From Limanda limanda (Eukaryota; Chordata; Actinopteri; Pleuronectiformes; Pleuronectidae): a stretch of 64,000 bases of DNA. A program made the translations under genes and the position numbers. Of this stretch, positions 48,521-63,072 are shown in pieces. Location of the stretch: contig NC_083636.1 of the NCBI RefSeq assembly GCF_963576545.1, forward strand, positions 9,364,856 to 9,428,855, given 5' to 3'. The notes beneath the pieces are model-generated. The model saw nothing but the letters and a program-made list of their open reading frames with translations. It ran no database searches and was not told the DNA's origin. Each line of letters starts with the position of its first letter. Positions within the stretch are counted from its first letter, which is position 1.

Positions 48521-51500
48521 TGGACGAGTGTGTGACCAGTTTGCTGCTACCAGTCAGTCTCACTGATCCCCCAACACACACACATGTTGTCACATGCTGA
48601 CACAGATCCAACATACAAATGTGCACAATGCATACAAACATGCACTAATCCAGCAGAGATACACACATGGCTACATGCCCACACACACCACCCCCCCCTA
48701 GCCACCAGTACCCTAGTGACACACAATCCCTCCTCCATCACTCTTATGGCCATCTGTCACTTTCCCTGGTTCCTCATGCTCTCTAGCCGTATTACTTTAG
48801 CCCCGGCTGGTATTGTGCTCCACCCTCAAAGCACACGTGCACACACACCTCCCGCTGTGACCCCATGGCTGTTGCACACACAAGAGATGGATGGCTGACT
48901 TCAGTCTGTCATTAATGCGTCATATACTGATGAGAGGTGTGTCTGCCCTGTGTGATGGAATGAGTGATGGACAGATGGTAGGGTGGATGCATGCACGCAA
49001 TTACTGCAGATCAATTTGGGATTGGATGGAAGGACTCAAAAGACAGAGCAGGTTTTGTAGACGCACAACAATCTAAAAGAATCATCTTGTGAAAAGCCAG
49101 AGATAATACACAGATAAGGCCCAGCAACCATATCAGCAATTGTAAACCACAATAAACCTTATAAAAAAAGTATTGAATGAATTTAAATGGTTGTGTGTAT
49201 GAACATAAACTGTAGATCTATTGAATGTATATATATATATATTCCTGAAGGGCTACAAAAGCCACCAGACTACATGTGTGTTTGAAGCAGCACCTCTGTC
49301 ATTTCATTCTGCCACATTGTCTTTTTTTATAACTATGGAATTCGGATAATAGAATTTAGTAGAAAACCCAAATGGAACCGTAATGAGATTGTTTTTAATT
49401 AAAAGCCACACTTTTATCTTTTTATGAAAACATTTAATAAGCTACCACAGAGTTGGAAATTCCTAATGTGCTACCTGGAATTATTGTCCAAAAACGAGCT
49501 GATGATGGTTGAGGTATCATGGTTCCACAATTCTGAATTTGTGATACAAGCTTAAGAACATCCTCACACCCTTATGACATCAGCAGTTTTAACAAAAAAA
49601 CTGTTATTTAAATTCTATAAATATATATTTTTAAAAAACAAGTAGGGAGGTGTGTTACCAAATCACCTCCTGCAGCTTACAATTACTGAAAATGTGAATC
49701 TCAACTCAGGGGTGGGATGTGATGATAAGTGTGTAAGAGTCTGTACTTAACTAGAGTTTGTTTTCAGGTACGTTTAGTTTCCCCACCCCCAATAAACCGA
49801 GCAAAGAAGAAGTAGAAGAAGTTACTTATCGCTTTCACTGCATTAAATAAATCTGCAAATATCTTTACTTTCTACTCTACTACATTGTACAATGCATTAA
49901 CTTACATAATTTAATTTATATAACTTAATAATTTACTTAAAAAAAAAAAAGTAATTAATAATAAGAGGGGAACTGGTCCACTGGTCTAATCAGAACAGGC
50001 AGGTATGTCACCACAATTAACTATCAATCAGTGTAACAGCATGAAATCCTTTGCAGGAGTGAGACACGGTCACTTTAATGCAGCACATGTCGCTGTGCAC
50101 ATGCCAGTAGAGACCAGCTCATATAACCTTCAAAAACCATCAAATCCAACAGGATGAAGATCAACACAAGAGCAGACCTGCTGCTTTTTGAGGCCCCACA
50201 CATTCGTGCACTGTCCTTTTACAGCTCCAACACCAGAATGGGCGTTTCTCATGGTCATCAGTGATGTGGTTGCATCAAAGCGACCACAATAATGGCAACA
50301 AAATGTTCTTAAAGATATTCAGGGCTTTACAGCACTTACACATGCATGTGTGCGCCATAAGCACATTACTTCTTAAGGAGCACATACGCACAAGAATAGA
50401 AACAGGAACGCACAAGAGAAAAGCGCTCTTTGTTTCACATCATTGTATTGAAGGATATCGTGGGAATAATCAGTACAAATGGAACGCATGTTTGACCAAC
50501 TGCTCGGAGTTACCAGAGCGTTCCGTATGACTGTGGCTTTATGAAAACCACACTCCGATCCCGGGAGCCCTCGTGCGCCTCATGTTTTCCAAGTGACAGT
50601 CGCACGGATCAGAACAGCGATGCATGGTAACAAATGTCACAATGTTGTACATTTCCAAAGAGGATAATCCCCCGCAGAGTTTCACAAGAGATTCGGGGGT
50701 ATTATTGCCGGCTGGAAGATACCCTCCAGACGCAACATAGACAGGAGGGGGGTGTGTGTAGCTTAGTGCGTCCGACTGCACATGTGTGTTAGTGTGTGTC
50801 CAGCTCGGCCTTGTGTCCTGGCTGGGAGGGACAGGGCCATATGTAGAGGCCAGGCAACTGTTGGGATACTGGTGAGGATATGGCCAAAGCTTTGACTTAA
50901 TTCATCTCTTAATCCCCCGTCTCGGTTAGGTATCACATATGGCACGGTGCGATGGAAACACTGTGCCAAAAGCGAAAGAGTCGTGGAAGAGAAAGGCGAA
51001 TTATCACATCAAGGCAGATACAGAGATCTGAAGTGACAAGCGTAGCCTTCTTTTGATGGCTGGTGAATCATAACTGAGTGTGTGTGCGAGCGAGTGTAAG
51101 AGTGCGTGTTCATGTGTCTATCTCCAAACAAGGAGCTCTGCCTTTGGGGAGACATCAACACTGTCTAATCTCCGACTGAGAGACGTTTCCAGTAACAAAC
51201 ACTGAATCATGCACAACATGTCACTGGTGCAGGGTACAGGCTCATCTGCAAGGCACTCGGCTTTCATGCCTTGATTTATAATGAAACTTCCCTGTTGCTG
51301 TAATGAGTTCAATATTACACTGGGAAGGATACAATTAAGCCGCGGCTGAAGAGAAACCCCAACAATGGCTCTGACGTGAACGCAGCCGGAGGCGGAGACG
51401 AGTGTGACAAGCGGTGAGCCGGCGTTGGTGGGCGGCGGAATGGGAAAGAGAAGTAGCGTCAGTTGTGGTTTGTGAATTAAGATATCACAACACTTGAATG

Positions 51501-52701
51501 GGAACTAGAGAGAAACAACATTGTTGTGCAAACATGAGCGTAAACCACACATTCTTCCACACTGTGAAATATACCAGCAAGTCGAACATATTGATGGAAG
51601 AGGTTAGGAGGCTTTGCATAACAACAGTAGACGCACAGCAGAATTTGAAAGATGCTCAAACTGACTTGATATTGTTTGTGTATTTACTAAGAAGTTGTTC
51701 ATTGATCTCCACACACTCGTTGTGATCAGTTATCAGTTGGAAGCGCAAGCTGCCAAGTGCCTTTCTGGTTACTTTTCCTACTCCCCATATGCAGTAACTC
51801 ATGTTTTGATAGATTTCAATTTCCCGGGACTCTTTCCCGTCCTGATTGTTTCTGTTCTCTTCTTTTCAGTTTTTTGGGGGAAATATTATATTTATTAAAT
51901 GTCCAGAGTACATCTAAATACATCATCTCCCTCTTTTCAAAAACTGGAGGGAAAGATGTATCTCCATCTTTCAGTGTCTGCAGGGTTATGGCAGCCCATA
52001 TGTAGCCTGAGAGGCAAAATACAGAGGCAAAGAAGTCCATGCCCTACTTATAAAGCTTATTGCTGTGATCACAAGGTAATAAGCATAGGACGTGATCCAC
52101 ATGCAGATGAGCATAGTGCAGGGCCTCACTTATCTGGATTGTGACAGCTGGACGTTAAAGAGGACTCTTCTGAGAGATTTGAGTGAGTAAATCAAGCGGG
52201 GGGGCTGTGGAAATTTTAAAAAGTGAAAAGACCCGTCCCCTCCCTGTGGAAATTATGCCCTTGATGGAGTGGCTGGGAAGAACAGCACTGCAGGGTTGCT
52301 GCAATTCAAAACTGAAATTACAGTGATATTTGATTTATCTGAAGACGAGGCTGTATAAGGAGCTTTGGCTCTTGAAAAGCAGGGCCTGCAGCAACATTCT
52401 GTCTTCGACAGTCTCAAAACCACATTTCATCCTTTACAAAAAACATTTAATCAGTCGCCACAAAGTCAGACTGCAGAACGGAGAGCCACAACTTTGATCC
52501 AAACTTATAAACTTCAAGCTTCAGTGTAAACCACACTGTCTGCCTCAACAGGGGCAGAGGACGATGATGGAAGGGGACAGGATACCGAGGTGCGGACAGA
52601 CAAAGAGAAAGGGGTTTCAAAAAAAGTTATTTTATCTTGACGTTTTGTCAATAATGGCCTTTAATGTCATGCCTTGGAAACACAGCAACTCTAATTGAAA
52701 T
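48521..52701. other. Far-upstream non-coding DNA, no gene recognised
   Basis: AT-rich, with a short (TA)n near 49228-49241, CA-rich text at 48575-48690 and an A run near 49939. No exon is supported. Confidence 0.5.
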
Positions 52702-52731
52702 CGGGAAGGAAACATACAGAGGGAGAGAGGT

Positions 52732-52750
52732 GGGAGGGAGGGAGGGAGGG
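52732..52750 (+). repeat. (GGGA)n tandem, G-quadruplex-type motif
   Basis: Five GGG runs (52732, 52736, 52740, 52744, 52748) separated by single A bases. Confidence 0.9.
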
Positions 52751-53121
52751 CGGCGTTTTGACCGTTTGAACAGCGAGCGTTGGAACTCCTCCACATTCCT
52801 TCCTGCTCCCACTTCCCTCCCACGTTTTCAGCGCTGAAATGCCCCAGTGGAGATGACTGCTTTTATCCCGCTCCAAGCGGCCGGGGAGAAAATCAAGAGG
52901 GCTGTAAATGTCTCGGCGTGAGAGAGACAATAAAAGTAATTCCCTGGAGACAGAAAAGGGCTTTTCCAACTCACAACTCCACCCTATAGGACACAGCATT
53001 GCTGCATTTGAGCAAAGGTCATCTTTGCAAAAAGTAATGGCTGCTGTGAGCTGAGGTTGAAAGGTTCTGATCCAATGTAATTTGTTATGAATTTATCTTT
53101 TTTTCTACCTATATTAAGTGT

Positions 53122-53315
53122 TAATAAATGGACTGTACTGGAAAAGTCACATTCACCCACTAAAGCACAAATGTATACAGCACTCCTATATGCAGCACTT
53201 TTTCTATCACATCATTCATACGCTGTCAGCACGGACGTTTGTGCCAAGGACACTTTGGAATGCAGACTGGGGGTGCAGTGGATCAAACCACCGACCTTTA
53301 GGTTAGTTGAGTGAT
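53122..53315 (-). mobile_element. tRNA-derived SINE, family B, copy 3 (degraded)
   Basis: Minus-strand copy. B box GGTTTGATCC (53280-53289, one change from GGTTCGATCC), a CCCCCAGTCTGCATTCC segment, GTGTCCTTGGC, and a 3' end ACAGTCCATTT near 53126-53137. The A-box half is heavily decayed. The frame at 53087-53314 is a by-product of this insertion. Confidence 0.6.
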
Positions 53316-56300
53316 AGTGAAGGAGAGGCACAAGGTTAGAAAGATCAGGAATGAGAACCAGCCTGATTGAGACTCGAGCCGGGGACCTGCAAATATAGGT
53401 TAACACTTGAATCAGGGACATTCAGGTCTGAACCTGTTGATAGGAGAATGAACTGTCCCATGCATCCATGCAACAGAAGGGGAGCTGATTTCCTCTGGAC
53501 TTAATCCTGACTGCAGGCTGTTGCCATCAGTACCTGTCAGGCTGTGGTGCAGCCACACTGCAACACCGAGCAACAACAAGAAGCAAAGAGAATAAGTCAG
53601 GAAATCTCAGAGGGTGCAGGGACATGGAGAGTTGTTATTGTCCAGCTTCCCTTCTTGTGAGGTCCCTGTGTTTGTTGTTTCCTTTGTTGCACTGTAATGT
53701 GGTACAGTCGTGCTGGATGTTCCATAATTCATATTGCCACATTATGGGCTAAGTGCATGGTCATAAGTGCACGGTGCAAGCGCAATTACTGTCCAAATTC
53801 ACCTTTTCTAGTCGGACCGTGGAACAGAAAAGGTCAATGTGCCAATTTTGCAGGTTAAACTGTTGTACTTTGTCTATCAGGAGTGTTTTTAGGGTGTAAC
53901 AAGCAATGAATCAACCAGGGTCGTTCCCGTCCCACTCCCTTTCAAAACCAGGTGTGCTCTTAAGTTTCAAACTGGTAAATTTGTAAGGTAGTTAGTCTGT
54001 CTCTGCAGAGGAAAGGTTTCACTCAACGTACAAGCCGATGTGTTTGCTCAACTAGCAGAGTGAACACGCATCGTGCACCCGCCTATGGAGGCACATGTAT
54101 CCTGATGTGCCCTGCAAAAACTTCAGACAAGGCTTTTATTGGTCAAAGCACAATTGCTTTCTGCTGCTGTCAAGAGTCCAACGAACATGACCACACCTCA
54201 TTCAATAGCAACACACCCATGGGCTCTTGGATGCAATGCATTTGCTATTAAAACAACATGGCAACTGTACAGAAAAATGAAACCTACGATGATTCAACAA
54301 TCAAAGAAAGCTGCTTTGTACTTGGAGCTACTTTACACCAGGTGTAAGAACAAAGGTTGCTTAGAAATGCAGCAAAATAAACAAGTTAAGTCAACAGCAT
54401 TTTGCTGTTCTTTTAAAGGCCAATAAATCAACTGTGTCACCTCAAGTAAAAGGCAACCGGTTGCATCTTCCACATGTTGCAACAAACACGCCTACTGTAT
54501 ATTTACGACTGAAGCTAAGTGATAAACAACCCTCAGCTTCTCATGCAGCATGGTTGGTTTGAAGTTAGGCATCCCAGGTGGGACAATTTGAGCGATATCA
54601 TATAGCAGGGGCCAGGACACACCACTGCTGTACAGCACATAAATCTCGCTACGCTGAAGGAAGAGAGCGATATTGAAAAATAAAAAGTGACCTTGATGAG
54701 AGGACTTCAGCTGGAGTGAGAGGACCAGTGCTGCTGCAGTGCAGTGCAGTGCAGCTTGGCTGGAGCTCTGGATGGCTTCTCTCATCCTGTGCCAGAGGAT
54801 CCAGGGGCCAGTGGGGACTTGAGATGTTTTTGGAGGGTTTTTCACCCCAGCAACAGCTTTTTTGGAACAAGGCAGATGTAAACAATTACTGAGCAAAACG
54901 CTCATGACGGGGAGGAAACAGAGGGGGATTAGCTGAGTTACGTCTCCTGAGGTTTGGCATTAATTGACACACATGCAAAAGCAGACAGTTTGTTTTTTCC
55001 AAATAAGCGGGAAATGATCACCTTCACCCTCATGTTCAGCCTTGTAGCCACAGGTTCTGGCTCAGTTACTATAGCAGTGAAATGCATTGCGTTGAAAACA
55101 ATTAGATTTCTCCTCCCATGGGGGATTGTGTCAATCAAATGGGGAACACATCGGAGAATGATAGAAAATGAAGCATTTTTAAAGTCCAGGTGGTCGGGTT
55201 CAACACATTCCCTAATTTAACTGAGGGGTAAAGAAAGACTTAAAGAGACAGGTAAGAAGGAAGGAGTGTAAAAGGAGGGAGAAGAGAAAATAACACATAC
55301 AAAAATGTGACCTTGAGTGACCCACAAGCACCTCAAAATCAGGTGCACCTATCTTTGATGCTATAATTCGTTCAGCATCCAGCATCCTTTGGGATCAGAG
55401 CCAGCCTGAAGGTTAGATGAGCAGGATTCCTGCCAGCCGGTTTCCAGTTAAACCAGCAAAACACACAAAATACGGAAAAAAGAAAGAAAAATACTGATTT
55501 CTTTCATCTCTTAAGTGCTTGCTGAGCACAACACCCTCTCAGAATAGATTTTGGGTAACGACTCCCAACGCTGCTTGAATAATTCATCCCTACTTTTCCC
55601 TGGAATCAGGCTGGGAAGTTTCTGCCAAAAATAAAATCTCTAGTAAACATGAGCTCTTTCACATGTGAGAAGAGAATAAGTGGGCATTACAGGGAAGAAA
55701 TGCTGCCTGGCATTTTGGCAAACAGATGTCTGGTGTATGACACGACAGGGGAAGGAAGAAAGTCTTTAGGTACATCCGTGGACAACAGACGTTCGAGTGT
55801 GCATCTGAAATGACTTGCTCTGTCTCAGCCGAGCTCATGCTACGTGTTTTCAAAATGCATTCCACTGTTGCTTGCATTCACAAAGACGCACACAGAAGAG
55901 GAGGCGTGTGCACCGACTTACAAAAGCACATAAATGTACAGCTGGAGCTTAGGGCGACTCAGTGAGTAGCAACAGAGAGAGATGTTGTGTCAAAACAGAA
56001 GGCGAACAACACTGCTGCATTGTTTCCCTGCCAGTTGGACAGATGCCAGGCGTCCTTCTATCACCTGTAGAGTTTTGACAGCCTGATTGCAAATCTCGTC
56101 AAACAGGTCCGCCTGCGTGCCGCATTGTGGAAACAATAAAAGACAACGCGGTGAGAAATCCGACTGCAATCTGTCACAACACGAGAGTGCTTCCTCTGTG
56201 GTTGAAATGTGATAAGAGTGAGAAACAAATTGAGTTTTCAGGTTCAAAGGTTCAGATTGATAATCTGTCGTTGGGGAAGCAGATGAGTTTCTTCAGCTCT

Positions 56301-59300
56301 CAGATCTATGTGATGCTTTGGTGCATATTTCCTCTACTTTATCAAAAATCTAGCTTATCGTGATTCATTTTCTATATCACATTTAAAATGTTTGACTGTC
56401 GATACATTAATTCTGGTTAAAAATCGGATGTATCGGGTTGTCTGTTAAGGTGCTGCATGTGTGGCCCAGTGACTGACAGCCTGTTCCCGTGCCGTGCATT
56501 ACAACCTCATTAACCATCACGCAGCCTGACGATTCATTTAGTGCTCAGCTTCTCATCCGCCACTTTGTCCCAGGAGTCTCTGTGTCCTTGTCAGATTGGG
56601 TTTGTTTGAGAGGGGGGTTCCATGTTTTTAGGTTGGCATCTAGTTCTTACCACCAATGCTTTGTCAGAAAACATTTACGTATTATTTCTGAGTGTGAGAT
56701 CAAAAGCGAAGAGGGCACGAAATGTCTAAACAAGTGCACATGAATGCAACTCTTGTCACCCGCACAAACCTCCCCATGTGATATGTTGGAAGCATATGAC
56801 CTGGGTCACTGTGGGTGAGAAAATGAAAGTTGTTTCGATTTTGATCAGATAAAAACTGAATGTGTGGCCTCAAGCGTCAGTAGCGGTTGAAACCATGCAA
56901 GAGGACGGCAGCAAAACATAAAAATGCCAACAAAACGCAAACCGCAGCATCGAAAAATGAAAGCAACCAATGTCAAAAACAAAGTTTACCAATAACCGAT
57001 GGGGGAAAGATGAACGGCTCAAGGGTAGAGGGAAGAAAACAGAACCATATTCATCTGTAAGGCCAACTGCCAGTTTCTAGCAGGGGAGAAGAAGCATTGA
57101 TGTTGCATATTATCAAAATCTATTCAATACTCACAGTTAAGGATAGTTTCTAACCTTGAGTTATTCCCTTTCCTCTAAGAAAAGTGCAACTAAACCCAAA
57201 ACCTTTCCAGTCTACAACGGCACACAGGTCTCATACTGGTATTTCAATTGAACGCATGCAAACAGACACCGATATAGCCCCACACACAAGGATGTGTGGT
57301 CCTTAGTCAACTTCCTTTGTGTGCTGCTGTTATCCTTCGAGGTAAATAAGGTGTCCACAAGAGAGTATGAGTTTTTAAGTGGCTCTGGGGACTTCCCGTC
57401 CCAGCAGCCCAAAACCTCAGTCTGAGCTACACACACGCCTGGAATTTGACCAAATGAGAGAGTGTCTGAATCATCAGACTGTGCATTTTTTCTTTGCATG
57501 TGACTGTATCTGCGTGTCTCTCTGCTCACCAAACACTCAAGCCACTGCTCCTGGATCGACCAGTGAGGTTTTGTAGCGCTGATATCACCAGACCAGCAGA
57601 AAATATATTATTTTCACTCAAAACACAATTTTTCCTGTTTCCTCTGCTGACATGAGAAGCTAAATCCTTACCAGTGACTTAATTAGAGGGACAAGCTTTC
57701 ACTCACGCATCGTGTCTCTGAAATGTTCGGGCCGCTCTGTGGACCGGGCGGCTGCCCAATCGGTAATGAAGAACAAAAGCGGCACATCTGCTGTGGCTTT
57801 GGCGAGGGAGAGCACCAAGACAGCCTCAAAGCAAACTCCAACCTTTTATAGTAACCATAAAAAGACCGCACTCAGTGCTGGGATAGAAAACAAGAAGGAA
57901 AAAAAAAATATCATAATAATAATCTGGGTAAACAAAATCTGCTGGCTTCACAGAAACAGGCTCAGATGGAAAGTCAATGGAGCTCCAAGGCAACTAAAGG
58001 ACAACCATCAACGGGGTCGATCCACAGGAACTTACAACTCATAATTCTTCCCACTGAGGCAACTGGACACCATCATTATATCTGCCATATCTGCAGTTCT
58101 GAAAAGAGGAAAACACGCACACTAGACAGAGGTCTTGGCTTCTGAAAGATCCAATGTGTCAAACAGATATCAGGAGAGGAGCCAGTCCAAAGACTTACAT
58201 GTGAAGTGTACTTGGAGATGTGGGTTTGGCCTTCACAGAAGCTGGAAGGTCATCACAAGATGCTACCAATATTGAAGACAGAATCTGAGGGATCAGGACT
58301 ATCACAAAAGACAGTTCTTCGTTAATCTGATCGAGAGAGAGAGGATTTGAATAGTCGGAGTTAAAACTTGGCTCCTTGGAGACAAAAGCAATCGGGGTTA
58401 GGGTTAGTGGGTCTTGAACAGTTTATCCAAGTCCGCTGAACGAGACGAACTTGTCTCAAGGACGAGCAACTTCACATCACAATCACTGTGCTAACGTTAC
58501 TCAAACGTGTCCAAGAGTGGGAGCTGAGGTTAGCCGTCCTGGGTTTTTTCCCCGTTTGTACTGAGATAGGGTCAAATTTGTGACGCCGATCGCAGCACTG
58601 TGGCCAAACTCAGAGTTTTTGGTATCACAGCAAAACTGTTGGGGGAAGCTTCCCAGCTGCGGGCTGGAGCCGTCAGCTCAACACTATAGTTTAGGGCTTC
58701 TGATTGGAGCATCATTAAAGCACCATTTGCCAGAACACGTCTGGGAAACAGACAAGTGCCATCCATCACGTCCCAATGAAGACGTCCACAGGAAACACGT
58801 GGTCAGTGTGCATTTCTCACTGTCAGCAGTCGTCTGCTCACACAGTGTCCACTGGGCTCCTCCAACAGCCCCACTTCTGCTAGATCTGAGGTACGGTGAT
58901 TGTGCTGCTACCAGATTTCCTGATGCCCTCCACTGGGTCAGGATCCGCCACAGAGCAACACCCAACTGGGAAGTTCATCTTCATTGTCTCGCTCAAGGAC
59001 ACTGGTTTAGGGAATACTCAGGGTTATGGGTGTGGAGGTATTTTGACAGGGTTGCAGTATTCCGCAAAGTATTGTGTTAATCATCACTTTAGGGAATTTC
59101 CTCACCGGTACAGAGGTGTTCTTCAAAAGTTACAACTGCATGCAATGTTCTCTTCTAGTGAGCAGTTATGAGAACAAAACAGTATCAAAGCCTGACTAAT
59201 TGGGCTCCTTGGGAATTATTAACACAGTTAACCAAACCGACTGATTGAGTATAACTAGTAAAAATGCATTAGTGCGTGCCATACCAAGTAAGTGGCAATT

Positions 59301-60894
59301 ATGTGTGTGACCAAAGAATTTGCTGCATCATATAAAAGTTAGGCCTTAGTTAATTGCAACAACAATCAACAATCCTGTTTGGCAGTGGAAAAAAGCCCAC
59401 AGCCTGAGTGGGAACGCTACCACCCCCGAGCAGCTCATCTTGTTAAGACAGGGCACCATGTGAAAGGTTCTGGTTTGCCAGTAAAGCAGGCGGAGGCGAA
59501 AAGCTGGAAAGCTGAGCTGATGAATCCTGGCACGCCGCTGCCTCCATCCTCACGCCGCATTATGGGAACAACAGACCTGGAGAAGTAAATCCTATCCCCA
59601 AGCGGGAAGCAGCTCCCCATCCCTCAGCCCGGCTCAAAATGAGATACCACAGTTCGGCCCCCTTACGCGGAATGACAGGCTAACGCTGCACAAGTCTGAG
59701 CTGCGGCACTAACATCAGGTTGTGCTTTTGCAGGTGTATGATAGGTTGTTCTCCTTGTAACTTGCAAGAGCTGCAGGGAAACAGCAGTTTGTGGCGAGGA
59801 GTTCCAAATTAATCAACAAGAACAATTTATTTTTAATTAATTTCTCCTGATGCCATACTAAATGAATCACATTTTATCAATATATATACTTGATGTTTAC
59901 TTTATGCATGTGTATACTCTCTTCTCTAAACTGGAAAACATTTCAGTTCCAAATTTAATAAGGTCTTTAACTGTTGGAGTCCTATTGAACCAGTGTTGCA
60001 ATACCAGGTCATGTAGAACAGGAAAGACAAAGTTTCTTAAAATTATGACATATTGTTTGAAGATTCTTTTGGAAATGTCTGCCACTAAAAACAACAGCCC
60101 TCTGTTTATTGGATGATAGTTTGTACTGTAATTTGATTGTGTCTAACCAGTTGTGTGCTTTTTAGAAGCTTGATAGCAAGGAGATCTGCCTGAACTTAAC
60201 TAAGCTTTGAGTGCATCCAAAATTAAATATACTTGTTTTATGAAAGAAAGAACTGACAAATTTAAGATGAGTGAAAAATGGACCTGCAATTTTCAAATGT
60301 ATGAGTAAACAGATGCCCTGAGGGTCTTTACAAAGTCATAGGGGTTAAAGAGCTGGCAGGTGACGAAGAAAAACAGTTGTCCAATAATCTGCTCATAAAC
60401 TTTACCTGATTCTTTCTATAGTTTCAGTTTGATTCTCAAACAGCTGGATGAAGGACTCACTAACCACAACCCAGGAGTGATCACTGCTGTCTGATGATTA
60501 ACAGGGACTGTTTGACGGACCGCTGCATGATACACTCTAAGACCTATCTATGGATTATCTGACATCCACCGATCAATTCACTTGAATGAAGGTGAATCTC
60601 CTACTGATGTAGTGGAGACTGTATCTGTAGCAGTGAAAGACTGATCGGTGACTATCAGGACTCACTGATCCAGAGACACTGTGCCTTTGTATTCAACTGT
60701 ATTTTCTGGAGGGTTACATTTTGTTTGCAGGATCAGGAGGTGGATTTTTCGTGGATGTGGAGTAACTGTAAACCTCTATGTTATGAATCACTATGTTCTT
60801 GTCCGGAATGTTATTAACTTATCATGTTCAGTCTCAGAAACATCCGTCGCCATGGATGGATCGTCCAAGACGTTGACATGCAGAGACAAACAAG
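53316..60894. other. Far-upstream non-coding DNA, no gene recognised
   Basis: Contains a GCAGT tandem (54735-54754), an A run near 57900 and a 166-codon open frame at 58580-59080 (plus) that is balanced by open frames on the other strand and has no recognised domain. No exon supported. Confidence 0.45.
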
Positions 60895-61060
60895 CTTTCC
60901 CACTCACATTAAATGGTCGATTTAGAATTCGGGTGTGTTTGGACTGTGGGTGCAAACACCAGGAGAAAACCCACTCAATACACAGGGACATGTAAACTCC
61001 CCACGGACGGACCCTGGCCAAACCGGGTTTCGAACCGAGAACCATCGTGAAGACTGTTTT
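60895..61060. repeat. Interspersed repeat fragment common in fish (CTGTGGGxGxAAAC..GGGTTTCGAACC)
   Basis: Ordered phrases TTTGGACTGTGGGTGCAAAC, GGAGAAAACCCAC, ACATGTAAACTCCCCACGGA, CCCTGGCCAAACCGGGTTTCGAACC match, from memory, a highly repeated fish sequence (GGACTGTGGGAGGAAACC.. CGCAAACTCCACACAGAAAG..). The class is not assigned. The short frame through it (60681-60995) is not a gene. Confidence 0.6.
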
Positions 61061-62999
61061 CTGTTTACCTCAGAGGAAGATTACAATTCTCCCCCTCCTT
61101 TTGTCTTTTCTTAATAATAATAATTTCAGAAAAAAAGTTTAATAATTCAGAAGCGGCAGACGGTACCTGCTGAGTCCTAGAAAGAACATTCATCTATTTG
61201 GGCTGTGCAGCCGAGAGAAGGAATAACACACACATTATTGATTCAGTTGTATTTGCAGCAAGCGCGTGAGAACTGAAGTTCTCTTCAGAATCTTTATATT
61301 TTGGGCTTTTTTCCTCATGTCGCGACTTGTGTTTTGTGGAATAATACCAATGATGAGAATTAGTGTGTTGTCTGGTTGACGTTTACATATTTACGTGACA
61401 GATTTGATATGTAGGGAGTCAAACAGAATTCAAGCAGACCGAGAAGGTATTTGGTTTTGGAGTTATTTCTTTCTCTTCCTGTATTTACTCTTCTTTGTGT
61501 TCGCACTCAGCCTCCTCAGTGCCCAACATTTCGGCATCTGTTGCTTTCTTGGTGAGAAGGCTGACCTTGAGGTGACTAAAGAATCTGCCATCTGGGCTGG
61601 TTTTTATGATAAAAATCACACAAGCACACACTCATTTCCTCAAAAATACATCAGCCGCTCACCAACACTCTACCTCAGCACCACACAAAAAAAGGAAATC
61701 CATCCGGGAGCCTTAATGTTCTCCGGCGGCCACCAACAGTCATCCGGTTGTTATCTGTGGTTTGTTGCTTGATCATTTTGCGGCTGTAGGTCACTGGGTT
61801 GCTTTGTTAATCAGCTGTTTGGACACGAAAAGCATTGGTTCTAATGAGGAGCTGTGCAAACATCAACAAGACGCTGGGCCAAGTGACTTCCTGTTCGGCA
61901 GGTTGTGCAACAACCGAGAAAAAGAACGATCTCCTGAAAAATTAAGCAAAAGGTTAGATTTTTGTTTTGCTGTTTTTTCACGAGTCCCACGGGCTTTCTC
62001 TAAAAATGCAGAGCTTCAAAAAATCCTTTCATTCGACGTCTATAAATATTTTACAGGCATGGGAATTATGTTAAAACATGCAAATGTTACTTTACTATTA
62101 AAGGAGAAACAATGTGAAAGCCCCTTTTTTTTTGTATGTGTCACTGCCTGTCTACTGCTACATAAAAACAATGCTTCTGGGTCCTTGTACTAAATTGTGT
62201 ATTTGAACTAACAAGCAAACAAGAGCCTTCTCCACCTCATCATTAAATCAATTAGAAATGAAGGTCTTGGCAGCGAAGCCAGGCACAGCGATTAGAGAGA
62301 TGAAAGACGTTTAAGAGGTGATTAAGAGAGTGGGCGGGGAAATCAGTGAGGAAAGAAAGGGGCATATTCTTTCATTGAATTTTCTTATAAATGTTGACAT
62401 TTCTTTAGTTTTTTTGTATCCTCCTCCAAGTCAAACGTATGTGTTCAAGTGGGAGGATTCAATTACAGTTTTTGCCATTTGTTCTTCATAAAGTTGATTT
62501 TTTGTACAACTAACTGTGACAGCTCGTGAAAAATGTGTATTATTGCAGTAAAAATCACTCCAAATTCTGGATCTGGACCTGAACTACTCTTGCTTTAAAG
62601 TTTAACAGTCACATGGGGCTTTGTTCTTGGCTTTGTCTATATTGGCCAGTTCATGAAGTGTTGAAATATCTTTTTGTATTGTTTTATGTGCATGTTGATC
62701 AACACATGTGGTTAAAAAAGCATATGCCGTTTTATACCCTTCTGTATTGTTTTAGCAACCATATGTGGAGTTGGCGATATTGACGAATGGAGTTGGTGAC
62801 GTCCCTGGCGGGAGATCAGGCCTTTGTTTGGGGTTATTGTAGAAAAACATTTATTGCTCATTGTATCATGTGAACTATCGTTGGTGACAAGTAGTACAAA
62901 TCCACTCAGTGATTTGTTTTTTAACCAAATATATTTTATGACGTTATTTAAATATTGACTTTGATATAGGAATAGACAGTATTGTGCTGCATTATGCAT

Positions 63000-63001
<2 letters not shown>
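61061..63001. other. Far-upstream non-coding DNA, no gene recognised
   Basis: Two plus-strand open frames (61395-61772 and 61762-62193) follow each other with a short overlap, but neither shows a known domain and both are AT-rich. Confidence 0.45.

Positions 63002-63069
<68 letters not shown>
63002..63069. repeat. (TA)34 microsatellite
   Basis: Sixty-eight bases of uninterrupted TA. Confidence 0.97.

Positions 63070-63072
<3 letters not shown>

Noticed and set aside
58580..59080. 166-codon plus-strand frame
   Set aside because: Both strands are open over much of it, no domain or splice context is seen, and some phrases look repeat-derived.
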